From: Arcobacter sp. | GTDB taxonomy: Bacteria > Campylobacterota > Campylobacteria > Campylobacterales > Arcobacteraceae | DNA length: 64,000 bases | Assembly: GCA_002869535.1 (NCBI GenBank) | Contig: PKUK01000003.1 | Location: forward strand, 91,381-155,380 | Direction: 5' to 3' | Part shown: in pieces, positions 54,069-62,430 of the stretch | Layout of the letters: every line of letters begins with the position of its first letter | Numbering within the stretch: position 1 is the first letter of the stretch | Notes under the pieces: generated by a model | What the model was told of the DNA's origin: nothing | Databases searched by the model: none | What the model saw: the letters and a program-made list of their open reading frames with translations, nothing else | Made by a program: the position numbers and the translations under genes

Positions 54069-56180
54069 TTAAAACTCTAATGTTCCTTCTATTGCAAAAT
54101 TTGCTTTAGAATCAAGTTCTGCATGACTAAGAACTGCTATTTCTAAGCCAAATTTTTCATAAATTTCAGAAATTCTTTTTCTCAACACTGGATCAACAAC
54201 CATTGCAACTTTATTGTATCCTTTAGCTTCCACAGATTTAACTAACTCTTTTGTATGAGTAACTAAATTATTTATTTCTCCAATTGATAACATAAGCTGA
54301 GAAGCCCCACCTTTATCTTGAAGTTTTCCAATAAACTGTTGTTCTAATTCTGGTTTAATTGTAACTATATGCAAAATATTATCACTATCTAAATATCTGT
54401 TAGTAATAAGTCTATACAGTTTACTTCTAACATGTTCTAACAACACATCTGGAACTTTAGTATACTCTGCAATATCTGCAACTGCTTCAATAATAGTTAA
54501 CATATCAACAATAGGAATACCTTCGTGTAAAAGATCCTTTGCAACCTTTAAAAGAGTCCCATGTGATGTTAATTTCATAGCTTCATCAACAACAATTGGG
54601 AAGTCTTTTTTCAAGCCATCAACAATATCAACAATATCTTGTCTAGTAAGTATATCTTCTGCATGTTTTTTAATTATTTCAGAAATATGAGTAGAAATAA
54701 TTGTTGGAGCATCAACTACTGTAAATCCTTTTAATAAGGCATCATCTTTTAATTCAGGCTTTATCCAAGTAGCTTCAAGTCCAAATACAGGCTCTAATAC
54801 TTTCTTACCTTCAAGTTTTGCTTTTGCTGGTCCTCCCATTGCAAGGAGTTTATCAACCTCGACATTTGCAACAGATAAAGGTATTCTTTTTAAATATAGT
54901 GCATATTCACTAGAGTTTAAAGCTGCATCATCTGAAATTTTTATTTGTGGAATAATAAATCCTAAATCAGCAGCAACTCCTTTTCTAATACCTCTAATTT
55001 TATCTAGTAAATCAGAATTACCTTGAACTAATTGTAGAAGTCTCATCCCAAGTTTTAACTCTAAAACTTCCATTTTCATGATATTGTCAATTGCTTCTTT
55101 ATCATTTGTAGGTTTAGCAGCTTTCTCTTTTTCTTCTTTAATTTTGTCTAATATATCGTTTTGTGCTTCCTCTTCTTTTTTCTTAAAGAACTTAGTTATA
55201 CTATTTTCTTGTCCACTATCAATCATATAGATAAGATAACCAATTAACCCAAGTAATGATCCCATTACAATTAATATTCCTGAAGGGAAACCTGGAATCA
55301 TAGCAAATAAGAACAGCGCAAGTGCTAGTATCATTAATGATTTAGAATCTTTTACAAGTTGATTAATTGCTTGATCTGCAAACTTATCTTCATCAAGATT
55401 TGATCTTGTAATAATAATACCTGTTGCAGTTGATAAAATAAGTGCTGGGATTTGAGCAACTAATCCATCACCAACAGTTAAAATTGTAAAAATCTCAGCA
55501 CTCTCTGCGATACTTAAATCATGTTGAAATACCCCAATTAAAAGACCACCAATAATATTTACAACAGTAATTATAATACCTGCAGTGGCATCCCCTTGAA
55601 CAAACTTAGAAGACCCATCCATGGCCCCATAAAAGTTTGCTTCTGCAATTAACTCATGTCGTCGTTCAGTTGCCTCTTTATCATCTATAAATCCTGCATT
55701 TAAATCAGCATCAATAGCCATTTGTTTACCAGGCATTGAGTCAAGTGTAAATCTAGCTGTTACCTCTGCAACCCTTGTAGAACCCTTTGTTACGACCATA
55801 AAATTAATAAGTACTAAAATAATAAATATGATAATACCTATTACCATATTCCCACCAACAACAAATTCACCAAATGCTGAAATAATTGAACTTACAGCAT
55901 CAGGACCATTATGACCATCTGTTAAAATAGACCTTGTTGTTGCAATATTTAAAGATAATCTAAATAGAGCAAAAATCAAAATAAGTGTTGGAAAAGTTGT
56001 TAAATCTGTAGGTTTTTTAATATATAAACCAATTAGTAAAATCAATAATGAAATAGATAAAGATAAAATCAAAAAGAAATCTAATAAAAATTTCGGTAAC
56101 GGAACAATTATTATAGAAAGTATAGCAACAAAAAATGCTACAGCAAATAAATCTTTTGAAAATATCTTTTTAATGTTCAT
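54069..56180 (-). CDS. flhA: Flagellar export gate protein FlhA
   Basis: A 703-residue core component of the flagellar type III export gate. About eight N-terminal helices are followed by the FHIPEP region (ATTRSILTDGHNGPDAVSS, TKGSTRVAEVTARFTLDSMPGKQMAIDADLNAG) and a large cytoplasmic domain (about 340-700) that docks chaperone-substrate complexes. Length is typical. It is 16 bases after flgL and precedes the BatD-like gene. Confidence 0.97.
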   Translation of the reverse strand: MNIKKIFSKDLFAVAFFVAILSIIIVPLPKFLLDFFLILSLSISLLILLIGLYIKKPTDLTTFPTLILIFALFRLSLNIATTRSILTDGHNGPDAVSSIISAFGEFVVGGNMVIGIIIFIILVLINFMVVTKGSTRVAEVTARFTLDSMPGKQMAIDADLNAGFIDDKEATERRHELIAEANFYGAMDGSSKFVQGDATAGIIITVVNIIGGLLIGVFQHDLSIAESAEIFTILTVGDGLVAQIPALILSTATGIIITRSNLDEDKFADQAINQLVKDSKSLMILALALFLFAMIPGFPSGILIVMGSLLGLIGYLIYMIDSGQENSITKFFKKKEEEAQNDILDKIKEEKEKAAKPTNDKEAIDNIMKMEVLELKLGMRLLQLVQGNSDLLDKIRGIRKGVAADLGFIIPQIKISDDAALNSSEYALYLKRIPLSVANVEVDKLLAMGGPAKAKLEGKKVLEPVFGLEATWIKPELKDDALLKGFTVVDAPTIISTHISEIIKKHAEDILTRQDIVDIVDGLKKDFPIVVDEAMKLTSHGTLLKVAKDLLHEGIPIVDMLTIIEAVADIAEYTKVPDVLLEHVRSKLYRLITNRYLDSDNILHIVTIKPELEQQFIGKLQDKGGASQLMLSIGEINNLVTHTKELVKSVEAKGYNKVAMVVDPVLRKRISEIYEKFGLEIAVLSHAELDSKANFAIEGTLEF

Positions 56181-56196
56181 CTAATAAAGAACTATT

Positions 56197-57315
56197 TTAA
56201 CTTAAATAATTAACTAATGATAAGCTATTTGTTTTACTAATTGTTGAATAAAGTGTTTTATATATTAACTCTAACTGTTTTGATTCAATGGCTACTTTTG
56301 TCATATCAGCAGAACTATTTTCAATAGATAACACATTAAAATGTGTTAATTTTGAAGTAACTCTTTCATATGCTGTTTCAAAAGTCTTATTTCTACCACC
56401 AAGTTCACCATGTGCAGTATTTGCTGCATCATATGCATTATTTAAATCATCAAGTGCTAAAGATATTGCATCACCATCATTGTTTCTTAAAGCAGCAATT
56501 GCATCATCAATAGCTTGAAAACTATTATGTCTTGCATTAAAAATTTTTTCACTTCCATCTTCATTTGTTGGAACTTCTGCAATTGTATGTACTTTATCTG
56601 GTGAATCACCAGTTGTAGTTACTTCAACAAAATCTTTAGTTGCTTTTCCATCTTCATCATATCTTACAAGAACAGTCTGTGCCGCATTTAGCTTCCACTC
56701 ATCTCCATTTTCATCAATGATTCTTTCACCTTCTTTGAAACTTACCTCTTGTCCAGAAACTGTTGTTGAGACACTATAGGACATCATTTCAAATCCTGTA
56801 ACACCTCTATCTCTATATGAATCTATTTCCACTGCACTTTCTCTTAAGTTTGGATTACCATTATAAGTAATCTTCCCATCTTGATCTTGTACAAAAGCTT
56901 GAACATTTGTTTGAGAACCACTAAAAATATATTCATCCTCAACTCTTTCATTTACAAGTTTGAATAGGTTCTCTTTTGCCCCTTCTATTTGTGTAGCTAT
57001 TGCATTTCTTGAAATAGGATCACTAGTATCATTTCTTCCTTTTATGGTCTCTGTTTTAATAAAATCTAAAAGGTTTTTAATTTCTGCTAATGTTGAATCT
57101 GAAACATCATTTTGTGCACTTGTTTTTTCAATTTGTCTTTTTAAACCTTCAAAAACATTAAGTTTATCTTCAATGTAGAGTTCTTGCGTATAAATTTGTG
57201 TGTCATCACTTCCTTTATCAATTGCATCTCCCGTACTCATTTGATGGTTAACTTTTAACTGTTGCTGATTTAGCATGTCAAGTCTATATAGTGTTGATCT
57301 GTCTGTATTAATCAT
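56197..57315 (-). CDS. flgL: Flagellar hook-filament junction protein FlgL
   Basis: A 372-residue secreted junction protein. The N-terminal flagellin-like helix reads TLYRLDMLNQQQLKVNHQMSTGDAIDKGSDDTQIYTQ, and the C-terminal helix has LGGRNKTFETAYERVTSKLTHFN and the final LYSTISKTNSLSLVNYL. The variable middle contains DVSDSTLAEIKNLLDFIKTETI and a glycine-rich beta region. Its start overlaps the fliI stop by four bases. It is longer than enteric FlgL, which is common in Campylobacterota. Confidence 0.9.
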   Translation of the reverse strand: MINTDRSTLYRLDMLNQQQLKVNHQMSTGDAIDKGSDDTQIYTQELYIEDKLNVFEGLKRQIEKTSAQNDVSDSTLAEIKNLLDFIKTETIKGRNDTSDPISRNAIATQIEGAKENLFKLVNERVEDEYIFSGSQTNVQAFVQDQDGKITYNGNPNLRESAVEIDSYRDRGVTGFEMMSYSVSTTVSGQEVSFKEGERIIDENGDEWKLNAAQTVLVRYDEDGKATKDFVEVTTTGDSPDKVHTIAEVPTNEDGSEKIFNARHNSFQAIDDAIAALRNNDGDAISLALDDLNNAYDAANTAHGELGGRNKTFETAYERVTSKLTHFNVLSIENSSADMTKVAIESKQLELIYKTLYSTISKTNSLSLVNYLS

Positions 57316-58619
57316 TTAATCACCTCCATAAATTGGCTAAATATCTGGTTAAAGTCATGTTTTTCAGCGGTTCCTTGAAAAAGAAAGCTTTTTATTTTCT
57401 CTCTTTTTGCTAAAGCCTCATCTAACTCTTTATCCATACCTTGCTTATAAGCACCCACACGAATTAAAATTTCATTCTCTTTTATTAGTGATAATACTCT
57501 TTTTAACTTTAAAAATCCATTATAATGTTCAGGACTAACAACTTTATCCATAACCCTTGAGGCAGACCTTAGTAAATCTATAGGTGGATATTGACCTTGT
57601 TCTGTTAGTTCTCTTGTTAGTACAATATGTCCATCAAGAATTGATCTACTTTGATCTGCAATTGGATCGTTCATATCATCCCCATCAACCAAAACAGTAA
57701 AAAATGCCGTAATTGAGCCTAGTTGAGTATTTCCAGCTCTTTCCATAAGTTGTGGTAATAGTGCAAAAACTGAGGGTGGATATCCTCTACTAACTGGTGG
57801 TTCACCAATACTTAAACCTATCTCCCTTTGGGCCATTGCAAATCTCGTTACAGAGTCCATCATTAATAAAACATCGTGACCTTTATCCCTAAAAAACTCT
57901 GCAATTGCCATGGCAGTGAAGGCACCATATTTTCTCATAAGTGCTGACTCATCAGATGTAGCTGCTATTATTATTGTATTTTCTAGGTTATTATTTAAGT
58001 TATAGTGAATAAATTCGGGGATTTCTCTACCTCTCTCACCAATTAGTGCTACAACTTTTATTTGTGCTTCACACCCTTTTACTATCATCCCCATAAGAGT
58101 TGATTTACCAACACCACTTCCTGCAAAAATACCTACTTTTTGGCCTTTTCCTGAAGTAAGCATTGAATCTATTGATTTAACACCCGTAGAGAATCTTTCA
58201 TCTATTATTCCTCTTTCAAGAGCGGGAATAGATAGTTTATTTATTGCAGAGTTTTGTTCTAAATCGCCTATTTTCCCCTTTTTATCAATTGGCTCACCCA
58301 AAGCATTTACTACTCTTCCTAATAAACCATATCCACTTTTTACACTAAGTCCATCTTTTTGTAAAAATACCTTATCATGGATTCTAAATCCTTCAATAAA
58401 AGAGAATGGAACTATTTTAAATCCATTACTCTCAACAGAAGCTACCATTCCTAAAACCGTATACAAGTGTTGTTCCGACTCTATTTTTACGATATCTCCA
58501 ACTGCTACTTCTATACCTACTGCTTTTATTGTTGTAGAACTAATATGTGTAATTCTTCCAAAAGGAATAATTAAATTATTTGTATCAATATCATCAATAA
58601 ACTTGTCGAAATCTACCAT
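57312..58619 (-). CDS. fliI: Flagellum-specific ATP synthase FliI
   Basis: A 435-residue ATPase of the flagellar export apparatus. Walker A is GIFAGSGVGKSTLMGMI, Walker B DVLLMMDSVTRFAMAQREI, and the family region ISRGYPPSVFALLPQLMERAG is present. I start at the ATG at 58619 (MVDFDKFIDDI), just after the stop of the TPR gene; an earlier frame start would overlap that gene by 44 bases. Its end overlaps flgL. Confidence 0.96.
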   Translation of the reverse strand: MVDFDKFIDDIDTNNLIIPFGRITHISSTTIKAVGIEVAVGDIVKIESEQHLYTVLGMVASVESNGFKIVPFSFIEGFRIHDKVFLQKDGLSVKSGYGLLGRVVNALGEPIDKKGKIGDLEQNSAINKLSIPALERGIIDERFSTGVKSIDSMLTSGKGQKVGIFAGSGVGKSTLMGMIVKGCEAQIKVVALIGERGREIPEFIHYNLNNNLENTIIIAATSDESALMRKYGAFTAMAIAEFFRDKGHDVLLMMDSVTRFAMAQREIGLSIGEPPVSRGYPPSVFALLPQLMERAGNTQLGSITAFFTVLVDGDDMNDPIADQSRSILDGHIVLTRELTEQGQYPPIDLLRSASRVMDKVVSPEHYNGFLKLKRVLSLIKENEILIRVGAYKQGMDKELDEALAKREKIKSFLFQGTAEKHDFNQIFSQFMEVIK

Positions 58620-58620
58620 A

Positions 58621-60615
58621 TTACATCTTATCGCACATGTCTTTATATAAAGACTCTTGTGCATTTTTAATATCTTTACATCTAGTTATAAATTCATTTT
58701 TCAAATCACTTAAACCTTCATCATCATATAATCTAATTAATTCGTAATAAACTCTTGCTTGATCATTTGGCTTCATATTTCTAGTATTTTTTATAGAGTC
58801 AGTCAAGTATTCTATTGCTTTTGTAATATTATTTTTTCTTTTTTCTAACATTGCTAATTCTATATCTACAAATGGAGAATAAATATATGCTTTAAACTCT
58901 TTTTGTTTATTATATAGTTTATCCAAAATCTTTTCTGCCTCGTCTTGTTTATCTTTTCCAATTAAATATAGATAATACTGATAATAAAAATCTATAATAA
59001 TTGGATTATCTTCATTATTTTTTATAAATTCTGGAAATCTTGTTGCATAGTAAAAAAACTTTTCCATTGCAATCGTATCATTTTTTGCACTATAGACTAA
59101 AAATCTGTATAAAAACTCTTTTTCTAAAATTTCTTTATTATTTATCATTTCAACTTTTGAGGAGAAATCTAATGCTTCATCAACTAATCCTAAAGCATAT
59201 GCCATTCTTTCTAAGTATAAATATAGTGTCGCATCTCGACTTGTATTAAATGTCTCTTTTAATAATTCATAAGCCCTTTCATATGGTACTTCAATTAAAC
59301 ATTCAAAAAATTTATATTTTACTTCTTTATCTTCAATTAAAAGTTCCAAAGTCTCTTTTCTTGTAGTTTTTAAGGCTTTATTCATTAAAAAACATTGGTC
59401 TTTTTTTAGATAGTCTTTTATTAGTAAAACATTAATCTCATCAAATAAAACTCCAATGTTTTCGTATGAAAACCTTTGGGTTATTGTATTTGCAATTTTA
59501 CTATAAACTCTTTTTGACTTTAAAAGAAATTCATACTTTTTCTCTTTTTTAAAGTTTAATAACTCTTGCAATAGTGCTTTTTGTTTCATAGCTTCAGAGT
59601 TTGGATACTTGGATACAATTAAATTAGGAGATATATTACCTTCACGCATTAAAATTTCATCAATATACATCTTTGATTCTTGAACATATAATCCAGTTGG
59701 GTATTCACTTAAGATATCTTTATAAAGCTCTTTTGCTTTAAATAAATAGTAGTTAGTTCCATCATACATATTCATATAAACATTTGCCAATTTAAATTTA
59801 AACTCTTCTATAAACTCAGCTTTTGTTGCTCTATTTAATAACTCTTTTAAAATTTCTACAGCAAACTCTGGCATATTAGCATCTACAAGTTTATCTACTT
59901 TTTTTAAAGCTACAAAAGAATCATCTGAATAATAATCGATGTTTTTATCTAATACTTTTGAGATAAGTTCATAAGCTTTGTCTTTTTGTCCATCTAATAT
60001 ATATATATCAAATAGTTCATCTGCAACAATTGTTGCAACTAAAACATCTGTCGTATCAACCAAAATATTATATAAGGTTTTTATTGCATTGGAATAAGAC
60101 TTTGTATATTTGTAAACTTTTGCTAAATAAATTTTTCAATATGCATTTGTGATTTTATCAGAAAAGTTATTGATGATGATTTCTGCAAAGTATTTTGCTT
60201 CTTTTACTCTATTGGTTGCTAATTTAAAATCTACCATTAGCATATATGCTTTTGATAAGTCTTCTTCTCGAATAACACCTGTATTTATAGCAAGTTCCAA
60301 TTCATTTGAAGCCTCGGAGATTATTCTTTTTGTCTCTTCTTTTAGTGCAATTTCAGAGTATGTAAGTATTACATCTGATTTTAAAATTTCTATTTTATTT
60401 AATTCTTTAAAATTTTTAATTTCTGCGTAAGCTTCATCTATTTTGCCATCTTTAGCCATCTTTTTAATTTGATTAAGTAATTCAAATCCATCTTTTATAT
60501 CATTTTTTCTTTGTTCAGAAATTTGAATTCCTGATGGATTTATAAAACTATAATAAAAATCTACTTTTGCATTTGAAAGTGTAACTAGTAACAAAAATAT
60601 TAATAAAAACTTCAA
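58621..60615 (-). pseudogene. Exported TPR protein of the flagellar operon with an in-frame opal stop
   Basis: The 664-codon frame encodes a secreted or periplasmic protein: a signal peptide (MKFLLIFLLLVTLSNA) and then helical repeats of the TPR type (YTKSYSNAIKTLYNIL, DKAYELISKVLDKNIDYYSD, NNITKAIEYLTDSIKNTRNM). A TGA at 60136-60138 (codon 160) interrupts it in frame between DKITNAY and KIYLAKVYKY. TGG (Trp) or GGA (Gly) would each be one base away. Its place between flhB and fliI suggests a motor-associated protein, perhaps PflA-like, though that is only by size and context. Without readthrough only the N-terminal quarter is made. Confidence 0.85.
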
Positions 60616-60618
60616 AAC

Positions 60619-61668
60619 TTACCTTTTATTTTTATTTAATTCATGGACATAAGAAAATACTTCAGCCATTGCTTTATAAAACTCTGAAGGGATCTCTTGA
60701 TCTACTGCTATTTGATCATATAAAGCCCTTGCTAAAGAAGGATTTTCAATTATTGGTATATCATTATCCCTTGCAATATCCCTTATTTTTAAAGCTAAAA
60801 AATCAATTCCTTTTGCAACAATTTTAGGAGCTGCATCTACTCCACTATCATACTTTAAACCAACTGAGTAGTGAGTTGGATTTGTAATAACAACATCTGC
60901 ATCTTTTGCATTTGCTCTCATTCTCTCAAAGTGTAGTTGAAACTGAATATTTCTAATTTTGGCCTTTACCTTTGGATCCCCTTCCATATTTTTATGTTCA
61001 TCTTGTACCTCTTGTTTACTCATTTTAAGAGACTTAGTATAATAATGTTTCATAAAAAAGAAGTCTATTATAGCAAATATTATCACTATAAATAGTATAG
61101 CTTGTAAAAAATATAATAAAAGAAAAAACATAGCATCTAATGATGTAGAAATATCTTGATCCATCATTGCTAAAAATGCTTTATATGTAAGTCCAAAAAG
61201 TATAAACATCACAAAAACAATTAATGACAATTTTGCTAATAATTTAACTCCCTCTAGAAGTTTTTTTAAAGAGAATAGACCTTTTATTCCTGATATTGGA
61301 TTTAGCTTAGAAAACTTGATTTTTATGGGATTCATTAAAAAACCAAATTGTGCTACATTTAAAACAACTGCTAAAATTAATACAGCTAAAAAAAAGGGTG
61401 CTAAGGCATAAAAAGTTTGGTGAATTATAGTATCTACTATATTATAATAATCAGTACCGTTTAACTCTTTTCCTATTTGATTAAAAATATATATCATAAT
61501 TCTTTTTATAGAATCATATGTATAGGTACTCCAAAAAAGCATATAAACTGTTCCAAATAAAAGGATAGCAGCTCCTACAACTTCTGCTGATTTGGGAACA
61601 TTTCCTTCACCTCTAGCTTTACTTAACCTTTTGGAGGTGGGGTCTTCTGTTTTTTCTTCTTCTGACAT
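60619..61668 (-). CDS. flhB: Flagellar export switch protein FlhB
   Basis: A 349-residue export gate protein that controls the hook-to-filament switch. Four N-terminal helices follow EEKTEDPTSKRLSKARGEGN; the cytoplasmic domain has the self-cleaving NPTH in DADVVITNPTHYSVGLKY. Length is normal. It begins 12 bases after fliR and precedes the TPR gene. Confidence 0.97.
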   Translation of the reverse strand: MSEEEKTEDPTSKRLSKARGEGNVPKSAEVVGAAILLFGTVYMLFWSTYTYDSIKRIMIYIFNQIGKELNGTDYYNIVDTIIHQTFYALAPFFLAVLILAVVLNVAQFGFLMNPIKIKFSKLNPISGIKGLFSLKKLLEGVKLLAKLSLIVFVMFILFGLTYKAFLAMMDQDISTSLDAMFFLLLYFLQAILFIVIIFAIIDFFFMKHYYTKSLKMSKQEVQDEHKNMEGDPKVKAKIRNIQFQLHFERMRANAKDADVVITNPTHYSVGLKYDSGVDAAPKIVAKGIDFLALKIRDIARDNDIPIIENPSLARALYDQIAVDQEIPSEFYKAMAEVFSYVHELNKNKR

Positions 61669-61680
61669 AGGTTCCCCTCC

Positions 61681-62430
61681 TTATTGAAATTTCATTATAA
61701 AATAGTTAGTAAAGGCTTCAGTAAATACTTCCATACCTAACATAATAAACAACATAATTAAAGCAAATTTTAACTGAAAAGTAATAACAAAGGGAGAAAA
61801 TGCTGTCATTGATTTTGTGCCATATGCATAATATACATCTATAACAAAGCCCACAAAGAATAGTGGAAAAGCAAAAGCAAAAGTAAAAGCAAACATTCTA
61901 TTAATTTCGTCAATAGTCATTTTAAGCCCATCAAAAGAGAACAAATCAAAAGAGCCTAAATGAACAAAAGAAAAACTCTTTGCTAACATAGAAAATGTCA
62001 TCTCATACATACCTGATTCAAAAAAAACTGCTAAACCTATATAAAACATCAATCTTGCCAAAATTCCCTCATTGGTTCCTGAGGCAGGGTCAAAAAAGTT
62101 TGCCATTGCAAGGGCTGTTGCATAACCAACAAACTCACCTATCATTTTTACAGCATTAAATATAATATTTACTAGCATTGATGCAATTAAACCTAATGTT
62201 GCTTCTGATAAAAGGGCTAATATAAAATTATCTGGAGTTACTTGTGATTGGATTTCAATTAAAGGAAATAAAAATATAGTTACATAAAATGCAAAAGCAG
62301 CTCTAATTGTAACATTAACTGCTTTATGTCCAAAAATAGGCATAAGAGCCATAAAGGCAAGAATCCTTGCAAATAATAGTGTAAAATTAATTACTACATT
62401 TTCATTAAGTAAAGATAATATGGCTTCCAT
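61681..62430 (-). CDS. fliR: Flagellar export gate protein FliR
   Basis: A 249-residue membrane protein with about six helices. Family regions include LLFARILAFMALMPIFGHKA, MIGEFVGYATALAMANFFDPASG and the C-terminal QLKFALIMLFIMLGMEVF. It is part of the FliPQR export channel. The start overlaps the fliK-like stop by one base (TAATG). Confidence 0.95.
   Translation of the reverse strand: MEAILSLLNENVVINFTLLFARILAFMALMPIFGHKAVNVTIRAAFAFYVTIFLFPLIEIQSQVTPDNFILALLSEATLGLIASMLVNIIFNAVKMIGEFVGYATALAMANFFDPASGTNEGILARLMFYIGLAVFFESGMYEMTFSMLAKSFSFVHLGSFDLFSFDGLKMTIDEINRMFAFTFAFAFPLFFVGFVIDVYYAYGTKSMTAFSPFVITFQLKFALIMLFIMLGMEVFTEAFTNYFIMKFQ

Noticed and set aside
3104..60138. Stop-codon reassignment or recoding as the reason for the in-frame stops
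   Set aside because: All three stop codons occur as lesions, and all three also end normal genes across the window at conserved family lengths, so no single reassigned codon explains them.
60136..60138. Selenocysteine at the TGA of the TPR gene
   Set aside because: TPR proteins have no conserved Cys there and no obvious SECIS-like hairpin follows; a point mutation is simpler.
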